Assembly: GCF_958979055.1 (NCBI RefSeq)
Contig: NC_084894.1
Span: 8,066,501 to 8,130,500 of the forward strand
DNA from: Alnus glutinosa
Taxonomy: Eukaryota > Streptophyta > Magnoliopsida > Fagales > Betulaceae
Reading direction: 5' to 3'
DNA length: 64,000 nucleotides
Shown: positions 47,625-60,100 of the stretch, one piece after another
Position numbering within the stretch: the stretch's first letter is position 1
Layout of the letters: each line of letters starts with the position of its first letter
Made by a program: the position numbers and the translations under genes
The notes under the pieces: model-generated
The model's input: only the letters and a program-made list of their open reading frames with translations
Databases searched by the model: none
What the model was told of the DNA's origin: nothing

Positions 47625-48185
47625 TGGTGCCGCCTTCCGTTCTGATCAACGTCAATTAGAATGCTGCAGTGGATATCAAGCATGCATGGTCAAATTGGCC
47701 TTGACATTATTGCCCGTGATTGTGAGGGGCACGTCCTAGCAGCCCGAAGCACTACTTGACAGTTCATTGTGGAACCTATTTTTGCTGAAGCATTGGCTGC
47801 TCTTCATGCAGTATTTTTTTTTTGCAAGGAGATAGGTTTTACTCGGATCATACTAGAAGGAGATGTCTTACAAATAGTTAGGCAGATCAACTCAGAATCT
47901 CCTTAGTTAAGCAGATACGTGCATTCAGTGGATGATATCAGGAAAGTTCTGTCTTCTTTGCGTTCTTTTCATGTGGCACATGTGAAAATAAATACAAATT
48001 AAGCAGCTCACGGCCCGGCAAAGGAGGTTATTACCCATGTCATAGATTCAATTTGGTTGGAAGATATTCCCCCAATAATCTATGATATTGTTTGTAGGGA
48101 AGGTTCTTTCCTTTGATGTTGAGTTCAATGCTCAATTGTGATTTTAATAATAAAAAGAGATTCATTTAAAAAATAAAAAATAAAC
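47625..48185 (+). pseudogene. LINE 3' fragment with RNase H-like domain remnant
   Basis: Plus-strand translation gives GLDIIARDCEGHVLAARSTT, stop, QFIVEPIFAEALAALHAV, then a frame change, IGFTRIILEGDVLQIVRQIN and further on SFHVAHVKINTN: the RVT_3 RNase H domain typical of plant LINEs. It is followed about 100 bp later by an A-rich tail (aaaaaataaaaaataaa, 48169-48185). In-frame stops show it is dead. No TSD was identified. Confidence 0.7.
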
Positions 48186-49537
48186 CCTAATTCTCAATAA
48201 ATGGAATCCACTCCCAATATGGATAAAATATTTATCAACCTTTCCTCTCTGCGGATTTTTTATTGAAAAAATAATAATGCTAAAAGGAAGATTTGAGTCT
48301 TCCAAAAACTTATGTGGTTTTTAGAATTGTCATTGGATCAAAATTCAATAATGACTTATCACACTTTTAATCGTGTTTTTAAAAGCGACATCAATTTTGG
48401 AAGGACTCAAGAAGGACATGGGTCTTCCTTTTTATCATGACTTAAATAGCAAAAATTAGCTACAAACCAGTTTAATAAAATAACACGTGTTTCTAAAGCA
48501 TGTGAGAAGTGTATATTTTTTTATTAATAGCATTAATAAAAAAAAAACATGTGAGAAATACATATTATTAAAAAAATATGTTATTTTTACATGCTAAGAA
48601 ACACGTGTCACTTTATTAGACCAATTTATAACTAATTATTACAAATTAATTTATAGCTAATTTATATCCTTTTGGGCACAATGACCCCCAACGAACCTCC
48701 AACAAAGAGACTCACGAGAGAGAGAGAGAGAGAGAGAGGGAGGGGAATAGGGTTAGGGATGGGGATAGAGATTCCTAGAATCTGTATCCATGAAGACTTT
48801 CCAGGATTTGAGTACTCTACCCACTGGGCACTAGCTTAGCCACTACTTAATAGTTATGCCAAAAAGAGAAATGTTGGGGTTGGGGGAATCAAAATTAATC
48901 ATTTATATATATCTTTTTCAAAATGGTTGAGATAATCTCATAACCCTACACTGCTAAAAGATTAGGTAAGATTTGATTGAGGCCATGATTTTTTTTATAA
49001 AACAGATCTTCATTAGGATCTATTACGTGCACCATCAATTTCGCTGGAAATATGGTGTTCCCATCATTAAATAAATAGATAATTTAAGAATATTTGACGT
49101 TTGTTTACTTCCACTTCAGAGATTAGAGGTAAAAAGGCGATTAAGGTTAACGGTTATTGGCTAAAACCGCTAACCGCAGATAATCGCCTAGGTGGTTATC
49201 GGAAATCAACAACTATATATATATATAGCCCTTTGGCTGTTGGACCTGTTTTGGACTTCTTTTTTTGCCCCTTTTTTTCTTCATTTTCAAGGCTTTAAAT
49301 ATATGATACATATTTTTTTCTTGGTGTCAAAGTGTCTATTATGAGTGTTAATATTGGATTATTTACTTGACAATCATACAAATGAAAATTCATAGTCCAA
49401 GACAATCATATAAATTAAAATTCACAACATCAAAAAATTAACAATCCAAAACAATTATATCCATAGTCCACACTCAACATATAAATGAAAATTCAAATAT
49501 TCAAACCCAACATAAACATATTCATTTCCACTTCCAC
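48186..49537. other. Intergenic repeat-rich DNA
   Basis: 48265-48440 is a MITE-like block (gaagatttgagtcttccaaa and its diverged complement near 48410). A (GA)n tract lies at about 48716-48738. At 49125-49205 there are repeated 'ggttattggctaaaaccgct aaccgc'-type words, often seen near the ends of RICESLEEPER-type hAT elements; this may be the outer edge of the hAT copy further right. Confidence 0.4.
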
Positions 49538-50394
49538 ATGGATGACTCGATAAATTTTGAGGCCTAAGGCAACAAGTTTAAGTGAAACCATTTTCTTATA
49601 TTTAAATATTAATTAAATTAAATTTATTTTAATATTTATATCATGTTTTTATTATTATTATTATTATTTAATTTGTCAATTAGAGCATTTTCTTCTATTT
49701 GTAAAATGTATTTTAAAACTTTTTTATTTTTATTTTTTTTTATTTTTTTGTATATAACTTATTAGGTATAGAAAGACTTATCACTTGATTCAAAGATATG
49801 AAATAATAAGATTTAAAGAAAAATAAATAAAAAAATGGAAATAAGTTATATAAAGATTGATTTGTAATAAAAAATAATGCAGAAAAAATTGTTGGATATT
49901 GAAGACTCACCGAGTGTGTAATTCTATCTATTATGCACAACACAAACAATGAGAATTTATATACTTTTAGGACTTTTTATATTTCTCTAAACATTCAATT
50001 CAAATAAACATTTGATTAATTTCATGAATGTAAAAATGGGGCTTTAAAAATAGTAAATAAGTGAGACTTTCTAATAATTTATGGATGTATTTTTTTTTCT
50101 TTTCTTGAATATGAATAATGAGACTTTCAATTTGTAATTACTTTTAACATGATTGAGGGTCTTAATTAGAAACTATTTATTATATTTTTCCATATTAGAG
50201 TCTTAAAATTTGTTTTGGAAATAACATTGATTGTACAATTATTAAGTGGAGGCCTTAATTAAAAAGTATTTTATAAACTTTTTACCATATTAAAACCTTA
50301 ACTTTTTTAAATATATATTTATTGTATAATTATTAGTTCTAGGCCTTATTCAATTGGAGGCCTTAGGCGGTCGCCTAAGGCTCGAGCCACCCAT
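49538..50394. mobile_element. Non-autonomous hAT-like element nested beside the hAT pseudogene
   Basis: The ends ATGGATGACTCGA and, complemented, ATGGGTGGCTCGA are imperfect inverted repeats with subterminal ggcctaaggc / gccttaggc words. The 8-bp flanks acttccac and gctcccac match at six positions, compatible with an aged hAT TSD. The interior is AT-rich with no transposase. Confidence 0.5.
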
Positions 50395-50818
50395 GCTCCC
50401 ACTTCTATTTCCAGCCATCACTTCCATTTCCACTTCTATCAATTTCCACTTCTACTTCTATCAACTTCTATTTACACTCAAGTGGATTCAAACAAATGAA
50501 GTTTATAAATATAGAAATTCAAATAATAAGACAATAACAATGAAAAAGCGACAACACAACTCCCATTTGGTCTTCTAGTAAAATCCTATGGAGATAACAC
50601 TAAGAAATATTATAAACTTCAAAAAATTGACAAACTAAGCAATTGTATTGTAATATAAATATCATGACAAGTCAAAAAATGATAACCTTCTTCTAGGCAT
50701 AAGATGTTTCGGTCCTTGAATTTGAAAGTTGATTGTGAGATCCATCTACAATAGAAAAAGTTTGAGTTAAATAAATAAATAATGAAAAGTAAGTGAAATG
50801 AATTTGTAAATGACTAAT

Positions 50819-52914
50819 TCATAAACATTTACCATGCTCATCATAACTTTCCATAAAATCCTTCAACTCTTCCTCATTGTTGATTGAACGGTTCTTTAAC
50901 CAGTCTTGTATGCAAATCAAGGTCTCAACGGTAAGTGGAGACAATAAACTCATAAAGGGCTCCAATACACATCCTTTGTTGCTAAAAGCGGACTCAAAGG
51001 CAACGGTGGAAATAGAGATGGCTAATACATCACGGGCTATCTCTGTGAGAGTATGATATTTTGGTACATTAACCTTCCACCAAGTTAAGATATCAAAATC
51101 TATGATATTTGCTTCACACCCATCCAATAAATATCGATCCACTTCCGACCTACATTTCAAGTCATTATTTTCCACAAGATGTTGGGAGAATATCTTCCTA
51201 ATTTGTCTCTCTCTCTCTCTATCTTCATTACTACCAGCACTACAAACATTCAAATGATTGACATTTTATCTTCCAATATCTACAACAATGTTAGATGACC
51301 TTCCTCTTCCTCCATGAAACTTATTGTACTCTCCAATTAAACAATTTAAGAGGTATCTCACTTTTGCCTCTATTTGATTTGCCCACACAGGCCCATTGCA
51401 TTTTCTCAACTAAAATGCCAACGCTTTCATCTTGGAATGCGAGTCAAGAACAAAAGCAATATACAATATTAAGTTGATCATATCCATAGTCCCCCAATAC
51501 TTTTCATATTTATTTTTTATATTAAAACTCACAAACTCATGACCTGATCAAGATTGAGACAACCATCATTCAAGGTATGTTAAATAATACAAAGTTGCAA
51601 GAAATATAAATTGGAGATGACATAAGTTGAACCAACGAACATCAATGTGGCATCATAAAAAGTTGGCAAAAAAGTCACAAATGCCCTAATATTTTCCCAA
51701 TCAATAGTTTGAAGAACAACAAAATGATTATGCTCATCCTCCCCCAATAGGTCAAAAGCTTTTTGGTACTTCTCAGCGGTGCTCAACATTAAATATGTAG
51801 AGTTCCATGTAGTTGGTACATCTGACACACCATCTTCATACATTGAATATTTTTACGCTCCATACAATCTTTAACTTTTCCCATTCTCTCCGATGAATAC
51901 CTCACATATCTCACTGTGTTCCTTATATTAGAAACACAGTCACCTAAGTCTTTCAAGCCTTCATTTACAACAAGGTTTAAAATATGAGTAGCACACCGCA
52001 TGTGAAGAAATTCTCCTCCCAAAACAGTAGAACTCTTGCTGTTCATCATCCTTCTCATATACTCAATTCCCACATCATTGGCTGATGCATTATCGTCTGT
52101 AATAGTGACCACACTATCAATCTCACACTCCATGAACGAACTCTCTATCATTCTTTCAATAGTTTCATCCATATGATTGGAAATTAGGCCAAACTTGAGT
52201 ATTTTTTTTATACATTGTCTAATCAAAATCTATGAAGCTTGCGGAAACACACATGTAGTTTATATTTTGCAGGGATGTCCATGTATCGACAGTGATGCAA
52301 ACCCTTTTACCGCTCAAAAAAGCCTTTAGTTTAAGCTTTTCTTCTTCATATAATTTTATGCAATCTTTTTGTAAAGTAATATGACATGATACTTTGAACG
52401 TGGGTTTAATTCCATTTATTAATTCTCTAAACCCATCAGTCTCCATATGCCTAAATGGCAACTCACTTTTAATGAAATATCGACTAACCAAATTTCTTAC
52501 ATTGATCGAATCATACTTTATGAATCCCATTTGGTTACCACTAGCGCCTTCTACTGTTTTCTTAAATGACATTTGCATCAATGTTTGGTTTTTGGGTAGT
52601 TTCGATTTCTTAAGTGGAGAGTTTGGGCAGTTAGATGTAAGGTGGGTTATCATGGGTGAAGTGCCATTTATTTTATAGTGACACCCTATTAACTTATTGC
52701 AGTCATTGTACATAGCTTTAGGGTTCTCCTTGTCAAACAAATCCACTTTTTTAAATTGATTCCATACAATGAATTTATTCACATGTGGTTTTTTATATTG
52801 TGACTGTTGTGATTGGAGGGAAGGTGCAAGGCTTCCCACATTTGTAGAGGAAGGTGTTCCAGGATTGTCCTCTACTATAAGAGGGTTGGTTGCATCACTA
52901 AGAGTGTCCCCCAT
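50819..52914 (-). pseudogene. RICESLEEPER-like hAT transposase, frameshifted
   Basis: Coding blocks in several minus-strand frames follow the order of a plant hAT transposase. 52914-52219 begins MGDTLSDATNPLIVEDNPG and includes a degenerate BED-like region (MYNDCNKLIGCHYKINGTS) and CITVDTWTSLQNINYMCV, which carries the first catalytic Asp. 52226-51789 has ITDDNASANDVG (second Asp) and the FLHMRCATHILNLVV motif. 51843-51580 has DVPTTWNSTYLML. 51253-50819 is the C-terminal dimerisation domain with AFESAFSNKGCVLEPFMSLL and ICIQDWLK. At least three breaks separate the blocks, and part of the sequence between 51580 and 51253 is missing, so it is inactive. It could still be an old source for non-autonomous copies. 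Confidence 0.88.
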
Positions 52915-53692
52915 CTGTTATTAGATAGATAATAAAATATATTTAACAATCAACTAGCAAAACATATTAGATACAACCTATTCTACTAATAATAGAATGG
53001 CTCTGCAAACTAAGATTAATAAATTTCTATTTCTTTAGAGATGCAAAAGCTAGTACTTCAACCTTGAGTCTTGAATTATATGATCTATAAAATCTTCTGA
53101 AGATATATTAGATTTAAGAAACACCTAAAAGTATGTATAAGCAACATATGAATGAATTACTTAAGAATTGTAAAAAATTCTTAGTCACTTTGAAAACATA
53201 AATCCTTTTGTAAAAAATAACATGTTCACGAAAAGTATTCTTCTTTTTCTTTTTTTTTTTCTTTTTTTTTTTTCTCCCAATAAATTTTCTCACAACGACC
53301 ACTTAAAAATTAGGCTTGGTCCTTATTAAAAGTAGACTTGATTTGAGAGATAACATCATCTTTAAAATATCTTACTAAGGTTATGTTGTTTCGATGTAAA
53401 AGGTTTTTTATTGGAAAATATTTTCAGTGAAGAAAATGATTTCAATTGAAAACATTTTTCGGTGCGCATTTGATTTGTATGAAAAATCAACGACGGCAAC
53501 AGTGACAACATCGATCGGAACGGCATACAAACTCCAATGGCAGCGGCAGCAACGGAGATTAATTGCAAGAGAGAATGAATGCAAGAAGAAAAATTTCAAA
53601 CTCGAAAAAATAGTTTACAAAAAATAAAAGGAAACCATTTTATGCCGCTTGAAAGAGGTTTTTTTAGTCAATTGAAAATATTTTTATTTTTA
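52915..53692. other. AT-rich DNA upstream of the hAT pseudogene
   Basis: T/C-rich tract at 53240-53275; 53400-53690 contains 'ggaaaatattttcagtgaag / gaaaatatttttatttt' words similar to segments near 660-800 and 37130-37220, probably a shared old MITE family. No gene was seen. Confidence 0.45.
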
Positions 53693-54413
53693 AGGTTAAG
53701 TACTCCTCTAGTTCTTGAATTTTGGAAACTTTATTTTTTAGTCCCTAAGTTTCAATTTGCATCACAAATGATACCTTAGTTTTGGGAAATGACCGAATAA
53801 GTACCTCGGTTAACTTCTTCGTCAAAAAACTAACGGATCGCCACATGTTAACCTCAGAGGTTGACACGTGGCACTATATAAAAAAATTAAAAATTAAAAA
53901 TCTTTAAAAATTAAAAATTTTAAAAAATGAATTAAAAAATAATAATATTAGAAAAAAATTGAAAAAAAAAAAAAAAAAAAACAAGGGCCACCCCCCATGG
54001 GGTGGTTCGGCCACCCCCAAGGGCCAAAACCAATCTTGATTTTTTTTTTTATTTTTTATTTATTTGTCAAGTGGTGGTCGAACCACCCCCATGGGGTGGT
54101 TCGGCCACCCCATACCGGCCAAGGGGGGTGGCAGCCACACCTTTTTTTTTTTTTTTTTCAAATTTTTTTTAATTTTTTTTAATATTATCTTTTTTTAATT
54201 CATTTTTAAAGATTTTTAATTTTTAATTTTTTTTATATAGTGTCACGTCTGAGGTTAACACGTGGCGGTCTGTTAGTTTTTGGACGAAGAAGTTAACTGA
54301 GGTACTTATTCGGTCATTTCCTAAAACTGAAGTATCATCTGTGATGTAAATTGAAATTTAGGGACTAAAAAATAAAATTTTCAAAACTCATGGACTAAAA
54401 AAGTGTTTAACCC
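53693..54413. mobile_element. Mutator-like foldback element (MULE-MITE), 721 bp, 9-bp TSD
   Basis: Long terminal inverted repeats of over 200 bp start AGGTTAAGTACTCCTCTAGT on the left and, complemented, GGGTTAAACACTTTTTTAGT on the right. They are bordered by a perfect 9-bp TSD TTATTTTTA (53684-53692 and 54414-54422). Arms share 'tagtccctaa(g/a)tttcaattt' and the 'gttaacctcagaggttgacacgtggc'-type segment. The centre has an inner GC-rich inverted repeat (ccccatggggtggttcggcc). No transposase is present. Confidence 0.9.
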
Positions 54414-54748
54414 TTATTTTTATCAAGATTCTTGGTAGTGCCAAACACACACAAAAAAAAAAAAAAAAAAGAAAAAAAAAGAAGAAAGAAAGAAAAAAAG
54501 GCATGGCAGTATTTTTGAAGTATCTTTACCGAAGTGGGCATATTCTCTTCCTACCCTCATATAATATTGCGTGCAAAGTCCAAATGAACCTTATAAACAA
54601 ACTTCTCTTACAGGAATTACACTATAAATTTTACTGTCAGCATTAAAATATATGGTGGTATTAAGAATAGTAGTTTTCCGGTTGACCTTATTGGTAAGTC
54701 CACTGCAATGTCCAGCTAGACAGCCTAGACTCCAGCATCTGCAGGATG

Positions 54749-54749
<1 letters not shown>

Positions 54750-54801
<52 letters not shown>
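54750..54801. repeat. (TA)n microsatellite
   Basis: About 26 perfect TA units. The frames of repeated I-Y residues over it are artefacts of the repeat. Confidence 0.95.
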
Positions 54802-54804
<3 letters not shown>

Positions 54805-55251
54805 CTTATACCCAAGAGTATATTTAAAAAATTATTATATTTATTTTATTTTCTTAAATACGTATCATTTTATAAAGTTGAGAGTGGCTTCTTCCTTTCC
54901 TTCTCATTTTTTTTTTCCAGATATCACACGTGTCAAAAACAATCTAAAGATCAAATATATATAATGGCACGTTATCAACTTTTTTAACCCTTAATTTATT
55001 TTTTTAATTTTTAATTTTTAATTTTTTTTTAAATAAGTCTCCTAGATTTCAAGTACAATGAATAAATACTGAAAAATTATCTATTCAGACTTGTTCTAAG
55101 GGCATATGAATAGCCACCTTTGCTAATTTGTGTGCTGTTTTATTAGCTTCTTTTTTATATGCCGTACTGATCATGACCGGAAGCTATTCAGAATAAATTT
55201 TTCATTTTCAATCAATTATCCATACCAGCTATTTTTGAAATATTTATTCTA

Positions 55252-56160
55252 GGGAAAAAAAAAAAAAAACCTTGAACTAATAGCCGATTTCAGAATAGCC
55301 CATTGAATTTTCAATTGCACTAATGTGACCTATCAAACTATCAAAGTGGGTCAAAAATGCCACATTTATCGAAATATTCTTATAATACCCGTATTCTCTT
55401 AAAACCTAAAATAAAAAATTAATAATTTTTTTTAAAAAAAAGAAATTTTAAAAAACTACTAATATAAAACTAAAAAGTTAAAGAAATTAAGAAAGTTAAA
55501 AAAAATTAAATTTTTAATTAAAAAAAAAAAAAGAAGAAACAAGAAGAAAAGGGGTGGCTGATATCATTTAAAATTTTAATGTTTTAAGTTTTAATTTATT
55601 TATATATATATATTATTAACAGTGACAAGTGTCATCATCTTATTGATGCTAACGTGGCACATTAACGGAATCCGTCAAGTATTTTTTTTACGGAATTTGA
55701 CTGTAGAGTGTAATTTAGTTTTATAAATTTATATTTTTAATATATTGATATATCTTATAGTATGAGTGACACATGCCATCATTTTATTGGTGTTGACAAT
55801 GACGCTAACAGAATCCTTCAAACATTTTGACGAAATTTGACTACAATAATTAAATTGTTATTTTTTTTTGCCTACCTTGAAGACCTTTGAATTATTTTTT
55901 ATTCTGCAGTGAGCAATTTGTAATTTAGGCCAAACATGTAAATTGATTTTGCATTTATTATTATTATTATTTTTTAAAAATAATTTAGTTTATTTATTTA
56001 TTTTTAAAATTTTTATAACAAAATAGTGGTATTATAAAAATATTTCGATAAAAGTTATCTTTTTGACACACTTTGATAGATCACATTAGTACAATTGAAA
56101 ATTTAAAGAGCTAATTTAAAATCGGCCGTCAATTCAGAAGGGTTCTTTTATATTTTACCC
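55252..56160. mobile_element. Mutator-like foldback element, 909 bp, 9-bp TSD
   Basis: Long terminal inverted repeats start GGGAAAAAAAAAA...CCTTGAAC on the left and, complemented, GGGTAAAATATAAAAGAACC on the right. They share ttttcaattg(c/t)actaatg and 'tatcgaaatatt(c/t)ttataa' segments. A perfect 9-bp TSD TTTATTCTA flanks the element (55243-55251 and 56161-56169). The family differs from the 53693 element although the layout is the same. Confidence 0.87.
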
Positions 56161-56484
56161 TTTATTCTATTTTTGAATATTTTAAATTCATTGCATTACC
56201 TAACTTGATGTTATACAGGCACATATAATTAAGCTCAGACACTATGAATGATGTGTAAACAAAAAATATATAGGAAATCTCATCAATTAATTTAGTCCTA
56301 CAAATCTGTCTCCTTCTTTTTCTTTTTTCTTTTATTTTTTTTTTAAATTTTTTTTAATAATATTTTAAGGATTAAATGAGAGTGGATGATATTGACATTT
56401 AACAAAAAAAAAAAAGAAAAAAAAAAGAAAAAAAAAAAGAAAGCAAACAAACAAACAAACTCGGGGAGAGTGAAAGCCTGGAGC

Positions 56485-57176
56485 CAGGGACGGAGCCAGA
56501 AATTTTAATGGGAGGGGGCCAAATAATTTTTTTTCTTAAGTAGGGATTAAAGTATATGTATAAAGGCAAATTTTAAGTAAATTAAACATAACCTAGTTTT
56601 AATATTTTTATTATTCCATTCAAATTAAAAATCAATAAGCAAAAGTAAAAAAGAGTTTTTATAAAAAAAAAAAAAAAAAAAAAAAAGTAAAGAAAACCAC
56701 TGGCCAAAGATTCAGAAAATAAAAAATAAAAAAGGTCTTAGTTATTTTTTCCACACATTCTTAGGAAATCGAGCTTGGTTAAGCTTGTGACTCCTCAAAT
56801 CTACACCTGTCTTCTTCCAATGCACTACTTTACTAAACTCTTTTCGTTTACTTTGATCACAGTCTCTACAACTTTGTAAAGATCTTTCTATTGTTAGAAT
56901 CTTAGACATGTCCCTTGCTACCAGTGAAATATTAAAGGAAAAAGTTTTGACAATAGTTGAAAAAATGATAAAAGGGAAGGGGGCAAGGAAAAAAAAAATC
57001 TTGCTAGGGGCCAATAAACAAAAAAAACCTTAATTTGATTCATCTTAAAAAAAAAAAAAAAAACCTTAATTTAATTTTTTTTTTTTTTACCTTAATTTTT
57101 TTTATTATTATTTTTTTCCCTTAAGAGTTGAGGGGGGGCCATGGCCCCCACCGGCCCCCCCCTCTCTCCGTCACTG
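56485..57176. mobile_element. Non-autonomous hAT transposon, 692 bp, 8-bp TSD
   Basis: The element starts CAGGGACGGAGCCAG and ends CTCTCTCCGTCACTG, and is flanked by a perfect 8-bp TSD CCTGGAGC (56477-56484 and 57177-57184). A GC-rich inner palindrome precedes the right end (gggggccatggccccc, about 57135-57150). It is related to the elements at 8149 and 39810. The minus frame 57014-56742 inside has no recognised domain. Confidence 0.88.
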
Positions 57177-57184
57177 CCTGGAGC

Positions 57185-60100
57185 CCTGTGTCAACTTTAT
57201 TGGCACGGCCACTAAGACTTGATTATGTCTCCAGGCAAGGGATATTCCTCTTTTAGATTTTCTTCTTATCTTTTCCTGAAAAAATAAAGAGGGAAAAAAA
57301 AAAATTGTTGCACACAAAAGATGAAAAGATGCGGCAAATACATTTCATTTTATTTTATTAAAAGATGAAAACAAATAATTATGTCTTTTTTTTTTTTTTT
57401 TTTTTTTTTGAGGAGAGCAGAATAATTCTAGAAATCATATTTTTATCGTTTCAAATTGATGTAGCATTTAAAATCATTATTAGATTTACGATAGATTCTT
57501 ATTAAATTTTGATAATTTTAAAAGTCATATCAACTTTGGAAGGATAAAATGAGAATAAAAAATACTTGGCTAGAAACTATATTTTTATCATTCTAAATTG
57601 ATATGGCTCTTAAAATTATTATTAGATTTGTAATCAATTTTTATTGGATTTTGATCAAACGGTGATTTTAAAACTCACTTCAACTTTAAAATGATAAAAC
57701 GAAGATAAAAAAATGATCTCTAACATTACTCAAGCATAGAGTAAAAAAATTTGTAATCTTGCACATAATTTTTTTTTTTTTTTTTTTTTTTTTCCTTTGA
57801 TGCTTTTCCTCACATATTTTTCTTTCAATTATAAATAATCTCATTTCAGAGGTACAAGTGTGTAAAGCAGAAATTCCGTTCTTAATAGGCATCAGACATG
57901 TCACATGTATGACTCAAAAAGGGAATATTCCATAGACTCCCCATTTTAAACGTGTTTGTTTTTTGCTCCCTCCCCAAAACCCTAATTTGCAACCTAATTT
58001 TTGACCCAGGAGTCTGCTAAAGGTTTTAGGATCTAGGGGGTCATGTCTATCATTTTCTCAATTTTCTTTTCTTTTCTTTTTTTTATTCATTGCTTATAAA
58101 TAATGAAGGTATTTCAACTTTTGCAGCAATAAATGTTTCCATGATTAGCGCCAACATTAATAAAATCTGGGTGAGAGGTCAAAGCCCAGAGAAAAAAAAA
58201 TAATGGTGAGAGTTTGAAAGGCCACTGATTCAATGGTTTGTGAGTGACATTTCCCAGATAAAGATGGCTCACATTCCATAACTAGCTGCACACTTTGAGG
58301 CTGAACTTCCGTGGCTGACTCAAAATTGAGAGCTATACTTCAACACCAGAATTCTCTGAAATATTTCGGAATTTGAGCAGAAAATGAGAAAAGGATTGGA
58401 AACCGGACCAGCTTGGGCGCCCTGGACCCACAATCCAATTTCTCATTCCTGTCCAAATTTTAGAGAATTTCAGGGAATATAAATTCTAAGAAAGAGACGG
58501 TTCACATCGTTAATAATTCAAGCAGTAAATATAAGAAAATTTTTCAACTATCCGTCCACCTATTTGAGTAAATTTTGAGCTCTCATATTTGTTACCTGAA
58601 TTAATAACAATCCAAGCAGCAAATTGTTGAAGATCTCGGACCCGCTAACACCACACAACTGCTAAGGAAGCGGGTTATGAGCAGTGGAGCAGCACAACAT
58701 AAGACGTTAAGCATGATTTTAGCATTAATGTGTCCTTTGTCTTTTTTTTTTAGCTGCTTTTTCTGAATTCTTCCAACGCTAAATTGGGGATTGGGGAAGG
58801 TGAGCGAGTGACTGAGAGCGTAATCATAAGGATAAGGATCTTGATACACATATAACCCCCACCCAATTATTGCACAACCCTAATGTACCTTGGGGTTGTA
58901 CAATAGTTGGGTGGGGGTTGTGCCAAAAAGTGACGCCTGGTGGGTGGCCTACAACATTTCTAGTGTGCCTCGTGGAACCTACCTCTTCTTTATTTCTTTC
59001 TTTGATTTTTTTTTTTCCTTCTTTTTCTTTTTCAGTAAATGTTTGGAAAATACTTAGCAAAAATATGAGGCAAAGAGCAAAAAGAAGAAGCATATCTTCT
59101 TTTTGGTCTAAAAGAAAAGGCATTGCCAACAATTAATTTTGTAATATAAATATTGCGTGTGTTTATTAAACAAAAAAATCAAAGTAAAATATGGCATAAA
59201 TAAGATTATAGATGGTGGTGAAGCTTCTACCAACAACTCTTTTTTTTATGACCTTTACTTTTCTGAACAAGTCAGGACTTTGCCTCCCCAACCGACAATG
59301 CTTCATTATTCAATCTCTGGATTTTTTTTTTTTTTTGGTTTTTGTATTTTGTGATGTTGTTCCTTATTTTAAATTGAACAACTTGGACAAAACTCTAATG
59401 ATGGGGAATAAGAGGTAAAGGAAACCTCTTTGGTCAAATTATAATCTGATTAAAGAGCCACTAACAATTTTTTTTTTTTCCATTTATCATAGAGCCCTGA
59501 TTGATCCAAATAGAAGAACAAAGACACCGGGATACGGGCTACCCACCTTTAGATCACCTTTGATTTGATAAATCTCTTTGGAGAAACCTTGTTTTTTTTT
59601 TTTATTAAAAAAAAAAAAATTCCCTTCACTCTTTTCTCTTTTGTTTTTGTCACACTAGCCGGCTTGTATGCTTTATATGCTTTATGAGTGCTTCTACTTT
59701 TATTTCCATTGACAAAGCAAGTTAGCCTTGATTTTGAACCTCCCTTAATTTGACTTGTACTGAATGTCTCCCTACTCCTTTGATTTGGTTCTTCCTCCAA
59801 TCCTTTTTATTTTTATTTTATTTTTCTTGTGATTGCACTTTTTTCAATGTTCTAATAACATCTTTCTTTCCAGTTTTTTATTTATTTATTTTTTCAAATG
59901 AAGATCTTTACCAGACAATTTTGCTTTTCGTAATGCATACGCAAAGCAGATATCTCCCCATGTAGCTACAACAAGCTACGAGAACCACTTTCCATTCCCA
60001 CTAGTACAGTTAAATGTTTTAGAGAAGGGGTGTGCTGCACACTCCGAGTATTCACACTGGCGTAGATGTAAAATTCACTGTCAGATAAAACAGTAAATGA

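Noticed and set aside
54652-54987. Open frames with long runs of I-Y residues
   Set aside because: They translate the (TA)n microsatellite; the same holds at 12568-12868 and 45655-45957.
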